Origin: Pseudomonas sp. JAI120
GTDB lineage: Bacteria > Pseudomonadota > Gammaproteobacteria > Pseudomonadales > Pseudomonadaceae
Length of the DNA: 64,000 nt
Reading direction: 5' to 3'
NCBI RefSeq assembly: GCF_014207255.1
Contig: NZ_JACHCZ010000001.1
Coordinates: 1,913,378 to 1,977,377, forward strand
Shown one piece after another: positions 34,825 to 44,676 of the stretch; position 1 is the stretch's first letter; the number at the start of each line of letters is the position of its first letter. Both the position numbers and the translations under genes were made by a program. Under the pieces are notes generated by a model. The model was not told the origin of the DNA. It searched no databases and saw nothing but the letters and a program-made list of their open reading frames with translations.

Positions 34825-35234
34825 ATGCCTATAGATCGCATGTCTTCCTCTCGTGTCGGAGGCTATGGACATTCATTTGCGGAAAAGCACCAACGTACGC
34901 CCGACAGCATGCCACAAGGTGCATCGGCATCTTCCTCCAGCTCGTGGAAAACCATTGAAACTTTAAAAAGTCTCCCACCGACTTCCCCACGTCCAAATTC
35001 GGTAAAAGTTACGTTGACAAGCCTATAGGTTTGCTACAGAGAAAAATTGAATTGCAGGACAAAGGATATTCAACCAAGAATATCGACAAAACGTATAAAG
35101 AATCGATGAATGACCTCTACCAGGCAACGGCTAAAGGCCAGAGGAGTTCGCCCAACGAAACAGACAGGAACCGTTTGACTAACTGGAGTGACAGGATACT
35201 GGAAACTAACAAAGACATGCCATTCCTGAAGTAA
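34825..35234 (+). pseudogene. Small Ser-rich gene split by a -1 frameshift (or recoded)
   Basis: The 5' part starts at 34825 (MPIDRMSSSRVGGYG; CGGAG five bases upstream) and is open to 35028. The 3' part, in the -1 frame, runs FPTSKFGKSYVDKPIG ... KDMPFLK to a TAA at 35232-35234. The two frames overlap, and at 34962-34968 the sequence T TTA AAA is in the correct phase for -1 slippage, after which reading continues KSPTDFPTSKF. The conceptual product is about 135 residues, with a Ser-rich N-terminus and a charged helical C-terminus. One extra A in the A5 run would also fuse the frames, so a simple indel or sequencing error is equally possible. A perfect terminator follows at 35283. No family recognised. 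Confidence 0.55.
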
Positions 35235-35282
35235 ACTCAACCAAACCATTAGACATATCGACTTATAACCTGCATCACCTTG

Positions 35283-35319
35283 AACTACTGGCACTTTTAT
35301 AATTGCCAGTAGTTTTTTT
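35283..35319 (+). terminator. Strong intrinsic terminator
   Basis: Perfect 11-bp stem AACTACTGGCA / TGCCAGTAGTT with a 10-base loop, followed by a T run of seven overlapping the end of the stem. It ends the transcription unit of the frameshifted small gene. Confidence 0.9.
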
Positions 35320-35365
35320 CAGTAGGCACACACCAAGGAGTGCTAAACCACAGTGACTGAGCGGT

Positions 35366-37087
35366 TCAAGACACTTCTCCCCACCTGCGCCGATATGGAA
35401 ACACATCAATCACCTTTCCCGCCCGAATCGTATCCTGCAGGCCTTTCCAGTAATCGGCGTTGTACAGCTCGCCGTGCAGTTGATCGAACAACTTGCGCTG
35501 GCCGGCATCGGCGAACAGAAACGGCGGGAATTCTTCCGGGAATACATCCAGCGGGCCGATGGAGTACCAGGGCTCGGACGCCATTTCGTCCTCGGGGGTA
35601 CGCGGCGCGGGGATGTGGCGAAAGTTGGCCTCGGTGAGAAAGCAGATTTCGTCATAGTCATAAAACACTACGCGCCCATGGCGGGTAACGCCGAAGTTCT
35701 TCAGCAGCATGTCGCCGGGGAAGATATTCGCCGCCGCCAGTTGCTTGATCGCCAGGCCGTAGTCTTCCAGGGCTTCACGCACCTGGGCGGGGTTGGCGTT
35801 TTCCAGGTAGAGGTTCAGCGGGGTCATGCGCCGTTCGGTCCAGCAGTGGCGAATCAGCACGGTGTCGCCTTCCACTTCGACGGTGCCGGCAGCGACGTCC
35901 AACAATTCAGCCAGGCACTCGGGCTCGAACTTGCTCAGGGGAAAGCGGAAGTCGGCAAACTCCTGGGTATCGGCCATGCGCCCGACGCGATCGACGCTTT
36001 TGACCAGGCGGTACTTCTCGATCACCGTGGCGCGGTTGACGTTTTTCGACGGTGAAAATCGGTCCTTGATGATCTTGAACACGGTGTTGAAGCCCGGCAG
36101 GGTGAACACACTCATGACCATGCCACGTACGCCGGGGGCCATGATGAATTGATCGTCGGTGGTGGCCAGGTGGTTGATCAGCGCGCGGTAAAACTCCGAT
36201 TTGCCGTGCTTGTAGAAACCAATCGAGGTGTACAGCTCGGCGATGTGCTTGCCCGGCAGGATGCGTTTGAGAAAGCCGACGAATTCCGCCGGCACCGGCA
36301 CGTCGACCATGAAGTAGGAACGGGTGAACGAAAAGATGATCGACACCTCCGCCTCGTCGGTGATCAACGCATCGATCTGGATGCCCTGCCCTTCGCGGTG
36401 CAGCAGCGGAATCACCAGGGGCCATTGCTCGTCGCGGGTGTAGATGCGCCCTACGAGGTAGGCGCCTTTGTTGCGGTAGAGCACCGAGGAAAATAGCTCG
36501 ACCTTGAGGTCCGGATCCTTGCACACCCAGTCCGGCAGGTTTTCCCGCAGTTGGATTTCGAGGCGCCCCAGGTCGGCCGCCAGATCGGCGTAGGGCTCGC
36601 TGAAACGATAGTCCGCAAAAATCTGCGCGAGCATTTCGGGAACCTGGCCGGCAGGCGCGTAGATCCGGGTTTGTGCCGCCCGTGCCCGGCGCAGGCTCGG
36701 CCGAGTGGTGTGGATGAACATGCAGCCGTCGCTGATCAGGTCATGGCTGAACAGGCCGCAGAAGATCGAGTTGTACCAGGTCTCGGACAGCTCATCGTCA
36801 AAACGCAGGTCGATCAGGCCGATGTAGGCGCTTTTCACCAGCGGCCATAGATCAATGTCGAACAATGTGCCGCCCTCGAAATTCCCACGCAGGCGCGTGG
36901 TCACTTCACCGACCTTGTCTTCATACAGGTTGATCCGCGCCGCCGAGGCCGCTTGCCCCTGCTGCCACTGGGCCTTTTCGAAACGCTCGCGGGCGCCATC
37001 GGTGATCTGGCGAAAGTGCTCGCGGTAATCGTCGAAGCCTTCGAGGATCGTGCGGGCGATAGCGAGGGCGGGCGTGGATGTCGACAT
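35366..37087 (-). CDS. aceK: Isocitrate dehydrogenase kinase/phosphatase
   Basis: A 573-residue bifunctional enzyme, the usual AceK length. It shows the ATP-binding [17 protein letters not shown] loop (about 313-330), the kinase-like core with [12 protein letters not shown] and the metal-binding [11 protein letters not shown] (Asp residues of the catalytic/DFG-like site). It phosphorylates or dephosphorylates isocitrate dehydrogenase and so directs carbon between the TCA cycle and glyoxylate shunt. GAGG lies 8 bases before the ATG. It is not next to aceA/aceB here, as is normal for Pseudomonas. Confidence 0.95.
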   Translation of the reverse strand: MSTSTPALAIARTILEGFDDYREHFRQITDGARERFEKAQWQQGQAASAARINLYEDKVGEVTTRLRGNFEGGTLFDIDLWPLVKSAYIGLIDLRFDDELSETWYNSIFCGLFSHDLISDGCMFIHTTRPSLRRARAAQTRIYAPAGQVPEMLAQIFADYRFSEPYADLAADLGRLEIQLRENLPDWVCKDPDLKVELFSSVLYRNKGAYLVGRIYTRDEQWPLVIPLLHREGQGIQIDALITDEAEVSIIFSFTRSYFMVDVPVPAEFVGFLKRILPGKHIAELYTSIGFYKHGKSEFYRALINHLATTDDQFIMAPGVRGMVMSVFTLPGFNTVFKIIKDRFSPSKNVNRATVIEKYRLVKSVDRVGRMADTQEFADFRFPLSKFEPECLAELLDVAAGTVEVEGDTVLIRHCWTERRMTPLNLYLENANPAQVREALEDYGLAIKQLAAANIFPGDMLLKNFGVTRHGRVVFYDYDEICFLTEANFRHIPAPRTPEDEMASEPWYSIGPLDVFPEEFPPFLFADAGQRKLFDQLHGELYNADYWKGLQDTIRAGKVIDVFPYRRRWGEVS

Positions 37088-37474
37088 GCGGGAAACCTCT
37101 ACGGGTATCTGGAAGCCCTGAGCTTAGCCAGTGTACGAAGGCAGGAGAAGGGTCATTTTTTGCACTGACTTGTACGGCTCTGTTCATTTCGTACATTTAT
37201 TTTCAATTTTTTAATTCGACCATCTGGTCAATAAACGCCCCTTACAGTCCCAGCGTGTTTTATCCACACGCCTTTACCATCGTGGCCTGGCCGGTAGAGG
37301 CGGGAAACCGCCAGCCAGCACGGGCGCGCACCCTCCGCAGGGCTTTGGATCCAACTAAGGGAAACCCCGATTACCACCTTAATGGCACTTTGATATACAG
37401 CGCGCCCTCTCCCACCCTAACAAGGTCCGAAGACCGATCCGGGAGCAGGTTCTAATCGCCCAAGGAGCATTGAG
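37088..37474. other. aceK / chemoreceptor divergent intergenic region with structured leader
   Basis: 387 bp. The aceK side (37150-37250) is AT-rich. From 37285 on it is GC-rich and full of short hairpins ahead of the chemoreceptor start, including CTGGC-(7)-GGCGG-GAAA-CCGCC-A-GCCAG (37287-37318), CCCT-CCGC-AGGG (37331-37342) and AGGG-AAA-CCC(C) around 37358-37368. No known riboswitch consensus fits. Confidence 0.5.
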
Positions 37475-39100
37475 ATGTCATTGAGGAATATGAGGATCGG
37501 TCTGCGTGCCGGCCTGAGTTTTGGGGTTTTGGCCAGCTTGCTGGTGATTGTGGGAATGTTTGGCCTGGGCCAGATGGCCAAGCTGCGCGAAAGCGCGCTG
37601 GTCATTGAACAGTCGTGGATGCCGAGCATCGAGAATATCCACGACAGCGCAGCCTTGGTGGCCACCATCCGCCTGGAATCCCTGCGCCTGGTGAGCACCG
37701 ACGAATCTCGCGTGCGTGACACCAGCAGAGGCCTGATCAGCCGTACCAGCAACGAACTGCAAGCCCTGCTCGATCGCCATGAAACCTTGCTGAGCAATGA
37801 CGAAGAGCGCGATCTGCTGAAAACCCTCAAGAGCAATGTCGCAACGTACCTGGCCATCGTCGGGCAGATGGTCGCTTTGGTGGACAAGGATCAACAGCAA
37901 GACGCCCTCGACCTGCTCGTCAGCCGCCTCGCCCCTCAGGGCACGATCTTGAGCCAGAGCCTGGAAAAACTGATCGTCTTTAACCAGAACGGCGTCGAAG
38001 CGGCGGCTGATTCGGCCGCACGGATGTATTCGAGCGCACAGTGGATTGTCGGCCTGATTATCGCCGTCGCCCTGATCGCCACCTTGCTGCTGGCCTGGCT
38101 GCTGACCCGCAGCATCACCGCGCCGATCGGCCAGGCCCTGAAGGTGGCTCGCACCATCGCCGCCGGCGACTTGAGCCAGCCGATTGTGGTGCGCGGCCAT
38201 GACGAACCCGCGCAATTGCTGACCGCCTTGGCGACCATGCAAGTGCAGCTGCAGACCACCATCCGTGGCATCAGCGAATCGGCGCAGCAACTGGCTTCCG
38301 CCGCCGAAGAAATGAGCTCGGTGATGGAACAAAGCACGCGCGGCCTGCAGGCGCAGAATGATGAAATCGAGCAGGCTGCCACCGCCGTGACCGAGATGAG
38401 CACGGCGGTGGACCAGGTCGCGGGTAATGCGGTGTCCAGTGCCGAGGCGTCCCTGGCTTCCGATGAAGACAGCAAGCACGGCCACTACCAGATCAGCGAA
38501 ACCATCAACTCGATCCAGAACCTGGTGGACGAAGTGCTCGGCGCCTCCAACAAGGCCGAAGGCCTGGCGCTGCAAGCCCAGGACATCAGCAAGGTGCTGG
38601 AAGTGATTCGCGGCATTGCCGGGCAAACCAACCTGCTGGCGCTCAACGCAGCGATTGAAGCGGCGCGTGCCGGTGAAGCCGGGCGTGGGTTCGCGGTAGT
38701 CGCCGACGAGGTGCGTTCGCTGGCACAGCGCACCCAGGACTCCACCGAAGAAATCGAGCAGATGATCACCGGTATCCAGCAAGGCACCCAGGATACGGTC
38801 ACAGCGTTGAACAGCAGTGCCGAGCACGCCGGCCAGACCCTGCAACGGGCCAACGGCGCCGGCAGCGCCCTGGAGAAAATCACCGCCGCCATCTCGCAGA
38901 TCAGCCAGCGCAACCTGGTGATAGCCAGCGCCGCCGAGCAACAGGCACTGGTAGCGCGTGATGTGGACCGCAGCCTGGTGAACATCCGCGACCTCTCCAC
39001 CCAGACCGCAGCTGGCGCCACCCAGACCTCGGCCGCCAGCCAGGAACTGTCGCGGCTGGCGGTGGACCTCAATGGGCTGGTGACGCGGTTTGTTCTGTAA
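37475..39100 (+). CDS. Methyl-accepting chemotaxis protein
   Basis: A 541-residue chemoreceptor: N-terminal helix (about 11-33), periplasmic four-helix-bundle sensor domain (about 34-190), second helix (about 191-211), HAMP ([27 protein letters not shown]) and the signalling domain with hairpin tip [32 protein letters not shown] sequence. Several Glu/Gln pairs are likely methylation sites. The ligand is not predictable. Ends before a GCGGCG/CGCCGC hairpin. Confidence 0.92.
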   Translation: MSLRNMRIGLRAGLSFGVLASLLVIVGMFGLGQMAKLRESALVIEQSWMPSIENIHDSAALVATIRLESLRLVSTDESRVRDTSRGLISRTSNELQALLDRHETLLSNDEERDLLKTLKSNVATYLAIVGQMVALVDKDQQQDALDLLVSRLAPQGTILSQSLEKLIVFNQNGVEAAADSAARMYSSAQWIVGLIIAVALIATLLLAWLLTRSITAPIGQALKVARTIAAGDLSQPIVVRGHDEPAQLLTALATMQVQLQTTIRGISESAQQLASAAEEMSSVMEQSTRGLQAQNDEIEQAATAVTEMSTAVDQVAGNAVSSAEASLASDEDSKHGHYQISETINSIQNLVDEVLGASNKAEGLALQAQDISKVLEVIRGIAGQTNLLALNAAIEAARAGEAGRGFAVVADEVRSLAQRTQDSTEEIEQMITGIQQGTQDTVTALNSSAEHAGQTLQRANGAGSALEKITAAISQISQRNLVIASAAEQQALVARDVDRSLVNIRDLSTQTAAGATQTSAASQELSRLAVDLNGLVTRFVL

Positions 39101-39109
39101 TCAGTGAAA

Positions 39110-39136
39110 GCGGCGTGCAACACTCGCCGCCTTATT
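39110..39136 (+). terminator. Terminator hairpin after chemoreceptor gene
   Basis: Stem GCGGCG / CGCCGC with a 9-base loop followed by CTTATT, 9 bases after the stop and 17 before the next start. Some read-through into the DMT transporter is likely. Confidence 0.55.
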
Positions 39137-39152
39137 GATGTAGGAGCGTTCC

Positions 39153-40037
39153 GTGAGGCCTGTTGACACCCTTTACCTGCTGGGGCTCGCCGCCATCTGG
39201 GGCGCGAGCTTTCTGTTCATGCGTATCATCGCGCCGGAAATCGGCACGGTGCCGACCGCATTTTTCCGCGTATCGATTGCCGCCGCAGGCTTGCTGGTGA
39301 TGCTGGCGGTGATGCGGGTGCGCTGGGATTTCCAGGGCAAGTTCAAGACCGTGCTATTGCTGGGGGTGATCAACTCGGGGATTCCGGCGACCATGTATTC
39401 GGTGGCGGCCCAGGTGCTGCCGGCGGGTTACTCGGCGATCTTCAATGCCACCACGCCGTTGATGGGCGTGTTGATTGGCGGGCTGTTTTTCAGTGAGCGC
39501 CTCACCGCGTCGAAAATCGCCGGGGTGTGCCTGGGCCTGTTCGGCGTGGGCGTGCTGACTCGCGCGGGGCCGGTGGCGTTTGACCTGGAATTATTGATGG
39601 GCGCACTGGCCTGCCTGTTGGCCACCACCTGTTATGGCTTTGCCGGTTTCCTCGCGCGGCGCTGGCTGGACCAACGTGGCGGGCTGGACAGTCGTCTCGC
39701 GGCCCTGGGCAGCATGCTGGGCGCGACGCTGTTTCTGCTGCCGTTGTTTGCCTACAGCGCGATCAGCCATCCGCCCGCGAGCTGGGGTGGGTGGCAGGTG
39801 TGGCTGTCGTTGCTGGGGTTGGGGCTGGTGTGTACGGCGTTTGCTTATGTTTTGTACTTCCGACTGCTCACCGCTATCGGACCGGTGAGATCGATGACCA
39901 CCACCTTCCTGATCCCGCCGTTCGGGGTGTTGTGGGGGGCGCTGTTGCTCGACGAACCGTTATCAATGGCGCATTTATATGGCGGCATGTTGATTGCCGG
40001 GGCGTTGTGGCTGGTATTGCGGCCTCGAAAACCGTAG
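39153..40037 (+). CDS. DMT-family (EamA) transporter
   Basis: A 294-residue inner-membrane protein with ten hydrophobic helices in two EamA repeats (WGASFLFMRIIAPEIG in the first, LIPPFGVLWGALLLDEPL in the second). A GTG start with TAGGAG 7 bases upstream. Probable metabolite or amino-acid exporter; substrate unknown. Convergent with another DMT gene at 40067. Confidence 0.88.
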   Translation: MRPVDTLYLLGLAAIWGASFLFMRIIAPEIGTVPTAFFRVSIAAAGLLVMLAVMRVRWDFQGKFKTVLLLGVINSGIPATMYSVAAQVLPAGYSAIFNATTPLMGVLIGGLFFSERLTASKIAGVCLGLFGVGVLTRAGPVAFDLELLMGALACLLATTCYGFAGFLARRWLDQRGGLDSRLAALGSMLGATLFLLPLFAYSAISHPPASWGGWQVWLSLLGLGLVCTAFAYVLYFRLLTAIGPVRSMTTTFLIPPFGVLWGALLLDEPLSMAHLYGGMLIAGALWLVLRPRKP

Positions 40038-40059
40038 GCACCGGCTGGCCGGCGCCTAC
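40034..40059. terminator. Hairpin between convergent transporter genes
   Basis: Outer stem GTAGGC / GCCTAC and inner CCGG / CCGG with a 4-base loop, overlapping the end of the first DMT gene. It can act on both strands. Confidence 0.6.
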
Positions 40060-40066
40060 GGGGGGG

Positions 40067-40927
40067 TCAGTTTTTGCGGAACACGAAGACCAGCCCAATG
40101 ATGATCAAGCCCATCCCCAACAGGCTCAGCACCGCCAGCCGGTTGCCGAAGATCAGGTAATCCATCACCGCCGTCACCGCCGGCACCAGGTAGAACAGGC
40201 TGGTGACATTCACCAGGTTGCCCCTGGCGATCAGACGGTACAGCAACAGCGTTGCCAGTACCGACACCACCAGGCCCATCCACAGCACCGGCAGGTAAAA
40301 GCCGGCGTTGTGTTCAACATGGAACGGCTGGAACGGCACAAACACCGAACACAACAACAGCCCCGCCAAGTACTGCACCGGCAGGGTGCCGAGGGGGTTG
40401 TCGGTGATGCGCTTTTGCATGATCGAGCCGAAGGTCATGCTTGCCAGGGCCAACAGCCCGAACAGCATCCCGGCCAGGGACATGCCCGACAGCCCGATGC
40501 CTTGGTAGACCACCATGATCAGCCCGGCCAAGCCCAGACTCAGGCCAAACATCCGACGCCAGGAACGCTGGCGCTCCATCAGCACCACGGTGAGGATCGG
40601 CTGCACCCCCATGATGGTCGCCATGACGCCGGGGGTGACGTTGAGGTCCAGGGCCAGCAGATAGAAAATCTGATAGGCCCCCAACAACACCAATCCGGTT
40701 GCCGCCGCGTACAGCATGGGCTTGCCGGGACGCGGCAGTTTCAGCTTGAGGATCGGCACCAGCACTACCAAGCCTGCAAGGGCGACGGCAAAGCGGATCA
40801 ACAGAAACGCGAAGGGTGACGCATGGGCCAGGCCCAGTTTGGAGAAGATCGCCCCGCTGCTCCACAGCAGGACAAACAGGCTCGTCGAGGCCGCCGCGGC
40901 CACGGAGTGTTTCGAAAGAACGGACAT
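40067..40927 (-). CDS. DMT-family (EamA) transporter
   Basis: A 286-residue protein with ten helices in two EamA repeats (WSSGAIFSKLGLAHASPF opens the first). I choose the ATG at 40927 because AGGTGG lies just upstream; the in-frame GTG at 40936 is possible. Substrate unknown. A 7-bp inverted repeat TTCAGCA-N5-TGCTGAA lies 33-51 bp upstream of its start and may be an operator. Confidence 0.88.
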   Translation of the reverse strand: MSVLSKHSVAAAASTSLFVLLWSSGAIFSKLGLAHASPFAFLLIRFAVALAGLVVLVPILKLKLPRPGKPMLYAAATGLVLLGAYQIFYLLALDLNVTPGVMATIMGVQPILTVVLMERQRSWRRMFGLSLGLAGLIMVVYQGIGLSGMSLAGMLFGLLALASMTFGSIMQKRITDNPLGTLPVQYLAGLLLCSVFVPFQPFHVEHNAGFYLPVLWMGLVVSVLATLLLYRLIARGNLVNVTSLFYLVPAVTAVMDYLIFGNRLAVLSLLGMGLIIIGLVFVFRKN

Positions 40928-41350
40928 GGATACCACCTGTAATCAGGCAAAAAAGCCGATTCAGCAGCAGATGCTGAAATTCAGTAGTTTTTTTCAGGCA
41001 GGCACAGCGGGAACAGCAACGCGCTGATCAGCCCGGAATGCCAACACCCGGCGGTGATACGACTGCGTACACCGGGGTGCTACTGACAGGTGGGGGGTAG
41101 TGACTGATCTGCGCAGGCTGCTTGTTCGCGCACGGCACGACCACAGCGTTGACCGCTGAATCGACTACCGCTATGCGCAGGGAAGCTGGCATGTGCTGAT
41201 CTTTTTGAAGGGATAACGACGTGAGGACTATAACCAGCCGATGACATGTTTTGCAATCACTTGCCCAAACCCTGTTGCGTGGAGGCGTTTTCACGTTCCG
41301 GCGCGCGGGCCGTCGCTATAATGTCGACCGTTTTTTCCCAAGGAATCCCC
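40928..41350. other. Divergent intergenic region between DMT and CPBP genes
   Basis: About 420 bp. It contains the inverted repeat TTCAGCA-N5-TGCTGAA (40960-40978) and a nearby TTCAGTAG plus T run at about 40981-40996. The middle (41040-41230) is featureless by eye. A minus-strand frame of 54 codons at 41028-41192 has no convincing ribosome site and is not called. Confidence 0.5.
40960..40978. promoter_or_regulatory. Operator-like inverted repeat
   Basis: TTCAGCA-N5-TGCTGAA, a perfect 7-bp dyad with 5-base spacer that also satisfies the T-N11-A rule of LysR sites. It lies just upstream of the DMT transporter start. The regulator is unknown. Confidence 0.4.
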
Positions 41351-42142
41351 ATGCTCGCATTGCCCTGGCTGTACCTGACGCTGCTTTCCATCGGCTATGT
41401 GCTGGCCTTGGCCTACGGGCAACTGGGCGTGCTGGCGCTGGTGTCCATCGCCCTGCTGTTGATCGCCGGCTATGCCGTACGCCAGCAACGCACGCCGTGG
41501 GCACGCAACCTCGGCCACGGGCTGTTTATCGTACTGGCCCTGAGCCTGGCAATGCACTGGTTGCCGGGGTTCTACAACGGACGCGGCATTGACCCGCAGC
41601 GCCTCACGCCTGATGCCGTGCCGTTCTCGATGTACCTGAACCAGGACAAGCCCTTGATTGGCTTTTGGTTGTTGCTGGCCTGCCCGTGGATTGTGGCGCG
41701 GCGTTCGTTGCGCTTGTCGATCTGCGTCACCGCGTTGGCGCTGGCGCTGACCGCCATCATCGCTCTGGGTGGCGCAGCCTTGCTGGGCGTGATCAGTTGG
41801 GCACCGAAATGGCCGGACCAGGCCTGGCTGTGGGTGCTCAATAACCTGCTGCTGGTGACCCTGGTGGAAGAAGCGCTGTTCCGTGGCTACATTCAAGGCG
41901 GCTTGAGCCGGCGCTTCAAACAGTTGCCCTACGGCGAAAACCTCGCGCTGCTGCTGGCGTCGCTGCTGTTCGGGCTGGTGCACGTGGGCGCGGGGTGGCA
42001 TTGGGTACTGCTGGCGAGCATCGCCGGGGTCGGTTATGGCCTGGCTTATCGGTTTGGCGGGCTGGGTGCGGCGATTGCCACGCACTTTGGCTTGAATCTG
42101 CTTCACTTCGGGTTGTTTACCTATCCGATGCTAGCGGGTTGA
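41351..42142 (+). CDS. CPBP-family intramembrane metalloprotease
   Basis: A 263-residue membrane protein with about eight helices and the CPBP (Abi/CAAX) signature. The EEALFRG motif (about 175-181) supplies the two catalytic Glu and Arg, with later His residues in FGLVHVGAG and ATHFGLNLLHF as metal ligands. Substrates in Pseudomonas are unknown. AAGGA lies 7 bases before the ATG; the longer frame to 41246 is not used. Confidence 0.88.
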   Translation: MLALPWLYLTLLSIGYVLALAYGQLGVLALVSIALLLIAGYAVRQQRTPWARNLGHGLFIVLALSLAMHWLPGFYNGRGIDPQRLTPDAVPFSMYLNQDKPLIGFWLLLACPWIVARRSLRLSICVTALALALTAIIALGGAALLGVISWAPKWPDQAWLWVLNNLLLVTLVEEALFRGYIQGGLSRRFKQLPYGENLALLLASLLFGLVHVGAGWHWVLLASIAGVGYGLAYRFGGLGAAIATHFGLNLLHFGLFTYPMLAG

Positions 42143-42245
42143 CACCACCTGCAGAAACGAGCAACCCGCCGATTGTTGCAAAAATAAGTTAAATAAACCC
42201 CCGTTACCGCCGATACCCATTGAAAGCCTTGCGGATTGAACAATC

Positions 42246-43811
42246 ATGCGTAATAACCAACCCGTTACCCAGCGCGAACGTACCTTCCCCGCTCAGCAAC
42301 GGTTGATCTCCACCACAGATGCCAAAGGCGTGATCACCTACTGCAACGACGCTTTCGTTGAAATCAGTGGGTTCTCTCGCGACGAACTGGTGCGTGCGCC
42401 GCACAATCTGGTCCGTCACCCGGACGTGCCAGCGGCCGTGTTCGGGCATATGTGGACCACGCTCAAACAAGGCTTGCCATGGATGGGCATCGTTAAGAAC
42501 CGTTGCAAGACGGGCGATCACTACTGGGTTAACGCCTATGTGACGCCGGTCTTTGAAGGCAATCAGGTGGTCGGCTACGAATCGGTGCGCATCAAGCCCA
42601 CTGCCGAGCAGATCCGCCGTGCCGAGGCGCTCTACCAACGCATCAACCAGGGCAAGTCGGCCGTTCCCCAGCGGGACAAGTGGTTGCCGGTGTTGCAGGA
42701 CTGGGTGCCGTTTATCCTGATCAGCCAACTGAGCTTCATGATCGGTGCGTCGCTCAACTCCCACTGGGGCTTTGCCCTGGCGGCGGGGTTGTCGGTGCCA
42801 TTGGGGCTGCTGGGCCTGAGCTGGCAACAGCGCGGTCTCAAGCGCTTGCTGCGTCTGGCCGAGCAGACCACGTCCGACCCGTTGATCGCACAGATGTACA
42901 CCGACAGCCGTGGCGCCCAGGCACGCCTGGAGATGTCGATCCTCAGCCAGGAAGCGCGTCTGAAGACCTGCCTGACGCGTTTGCAGGACACTGCCGAGCA
43001 CCTCAACGACCAAGCGGCGCAGTCCAACACCCTGGCGCATAACAGCTCCAGCGGCCTGGAACGCCAGCGCGTGGAAACCGAACAGGTGGCCACTGCGGTC
43101 AACCAGATGGCGGCGACCACCCAGGAAGTGGCCAGCCATGTGCAGCGCACCGCCGATGCTACCCAGGAAGCCAATCGCCTGACCGGTCGCGGTCGCTCTA
43201 TTGCCGGGGAAACCCGCGAGGCGATTCAGCGTCTGTCGGTGGCCGTGGGCGAGACCGGCGTGACCGTCACTCAACTGGCCAAGGACAGTGATGAGATCGG
43301 CGGCGTAGTCGACGTGATCAAAGGCATTGCCGACCAAACCAACCTGCTGGCGCTCAACGCCGCCATTGAAGCGGCGCGTGCCGGAGAGATGGGCCGTGGT
43401 TTTGCGGTGGTCGCCGATGAAGTCCGCCAACTGGCGCAGCGCACCACTGAGTCGACCGGGCAGATCCATGCCCTGATCGCCAAGCTGCAGCAAACCGCTG
43501 CCGCCGCCGTGCAAACCATGGATGCCGGGCATCGCCAGGCCGAAGAAGGTGTGGCGCGGGTGATGGAGGCGGATCAGGCGTTGGTGGGCATCAGTGAAGC
43601 GGTGGCACATATCACCGACATGACCACCCAGATTGCAGCCGCCACCGAAGAGCAAAGCTCGGTAGCCGAAGAGATCAGCCGTAATATCAGCACCATTGCG
43701 CTGTTGGCGGATCAGACTTCGGAGCAGGCGATGAACTCGGCGCAGTTGAGTGAAGAGCTGACGCATACGGCGAATACCCAGTATTCGTTGGTCGAGCGTT
43801 TCAACCGGTAG
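42246..43811 (+). CDS. aer: Aerotaxis receptor (PAS-containing methyl-accepting protein)
   Basis: A 521-residue receptor without a periplasmic domain. A PAS domain (about 20-115: [20 protein letters not shown] ... [10 protein letters not shown]) binds FAD in Aer and reads redox state. Two short hydrophobic segments (about 155-200) anchor it, and the signalling domain tip contains the [25 protein letters not shown] sequence. In P. aeruginosa aer lies in the same anr/cco neighbourhood and is Anr-dependent. I saw no clear ANR box in the 100 bp upstream. Confidence 0.9.
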   Translation: MRNNQPVTQRERTFPAQQRLISTTDAKGVITYCNDAFVEISGFSRDELVRAPHNLVRHPDVPAAVFGHMWTTLKQGLPWMGIVKNRCKTGDHYWVNAYVTPVFEGNQVVGYESVRIKPTAEQIRRAEALYQRINQGKSAVPQRDKWLPVLQDWVPFILISQLSFMIGASLNSHWGFALAAGLSVPLGLLGLSWQQRGLKRLLRLAEQTTSDPLIAQMYTDSRGAQARLEMSILSQEARLKTCLTRLQDTAEHLNDQAAQSNTLAHNSSSGLERQRVETEQVATAVNQMAATTQEVASHVQRTADATQEANRLTGRGRSIAGETREAIQRLSVAVGETGVTVTQLAKDSDEIGGVVDVIKGIADQTNLLALNAAIEAARAGEMGRGFAVVADEVRQLAQRTTESTGQIHALIAKLQQTAAAAVQTMDAGHRQAEEGVARVMEADQALVGISEAVAHITDMTTQIAAATEEQSSVAEEISRNISTIALLADQTSEQAMNSAQLSEELTHTANTQYSLVERFNR

Positions 43812-43812
43812 A

Positions 43813-43902
43813 CCGCTATCGGGAGCAAGCCCCCTCCCACAGTTAACCGCGTACATCCCTTGGAATGCGGTCGAATGTGGGAGGGGGCTTGCTCCCGATT
43901 GG
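43813..43902. repeat. REP pair in opposite orientation
   Basis: Same GGGCAAGCCCCCTCCCAC subtype as at 23652 and 29720. Here the units are arranged the other way round: the CCCTCCCAC ends point inward and the CGCTATCGGG / CCCGAT ends outward. It separates convergent aer and the hydrolase gene. Confidence 0.85.
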
Positions 43903-43904
43903 CC

Positions 43905-44597
43905 CTAACAGGCGCTGAGAAACTCAGCCACTTGCACGGCCGCAGCCTCCAAATGCTGCTCATGCGTAAACCCCGAAGCCTTCAACGGCTTCAAGTCATG
44001 ATCCCCCGCCTCCAGCCACATCACCTCGATGCTCGGCGACAAATCATAGCCTTCCACCGCCACCCGATTACCCAAGGCATCGCGCTCGCCCTGCACAATC
44101 AGCGTCGGCGTGTTCAGCCCGGCCAGGTGCTCGACCCGGGGTTTCTCCGGTTTCCCCACTGCATAGAACGGATACCCCAGGCACACCAGCCCATCTGCCG
44201 CCAATTCATCCGCCAACAGACTCGCCATGCGCCCACCCATGGACTTGCCGCCAATGGCCAGTTTCCCAGCGACATGACGTCGCACCTCGGCATACACCCC
44301 GCGCCACGCCTCCAACAGTTTCGGCGCCGGATTGGGCGGGCGTTTACCGCCGTCCAAGCGCCGTTGAGCCATGTAGGGAAACTCGAAGCGCAACACGTTG
44401 ACGCCATGCCCGGCAAGGCGTGCAGTCATGTCGTTCATGAAGGATGAGTCCATCGGTGCGCCGGCGCCATGGGCAAGGATCAGCGTCACGCAATCACCCG
44501 AAGCAGCGCCCGACGCGACATCCCAAAGCCAGCCATGTTCCCGCACACACTGCGCCCATTGATCCCCGTCAATACTGGCCTTGTGCTCTTTGCCCAT
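43905..44597 (-). CDS. Alpha/beta hydrolase (KANSL3/TEX30-like)
   Basis: A 230-residue hydrolase: oxyanion strand [17 protein letters not shown], nucleophile motif [11 protein letters not shown] (Ser about 128), an acidic residue in QGERDALG and the catalytic His in EAGDHDLKP. This pattern belongs to the KANSL3/TEX30 group of dienelactone-hydrolase-like proteins. Substrate unknown. GAGG lies 5 bases before the ATG at 44597. Confidence 0.85.
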   Translation of the reverse strand: MGKEHKASIDGDQWAQCVREHGWLWDVASGAASGDCVTLILAHGAGAPMDSSFMNDMTARLAGHGVNVLRFEFPYMAQRRLDGGKRPPNPAPKLLEAWRGVYAEVRRHVAGKLAIGGKSMGGRMASLLADELAADGLVCLGYPFYAVGKPEKPRVEHLAGLNTPTLIVQGERDALGNRVAVEGYDLSPSIEVMWLEAGDHDLKPLKASGFTHEQHLEAAAVQVAEFLSAC

Positions 44598-44676
44598 GCT
44601 TGCCTCGCTATTCAGTCTGCCTATAACTCCAGCCCAAGTGCCGCATCTGCTTGGGTTGAACCGTGGATGGGGAACC

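Noticed and set aside
37285..37370. A cyclic-di-GMP (GEMM) riboswitch before the chemoreceptor.
   Set aside because: The conserved GEMM core bases and tetraloop receptor are absent; only generic GAAA-capped hairpins are seen.
41028..41192. A 54-codon minus-strand frame (MPASLRIAVVDSAVNAV...) in the gap before the CPBP gene.
   Set aside because: No good ribosome site, no recognisable fold and no supporting context; left as intergenic.
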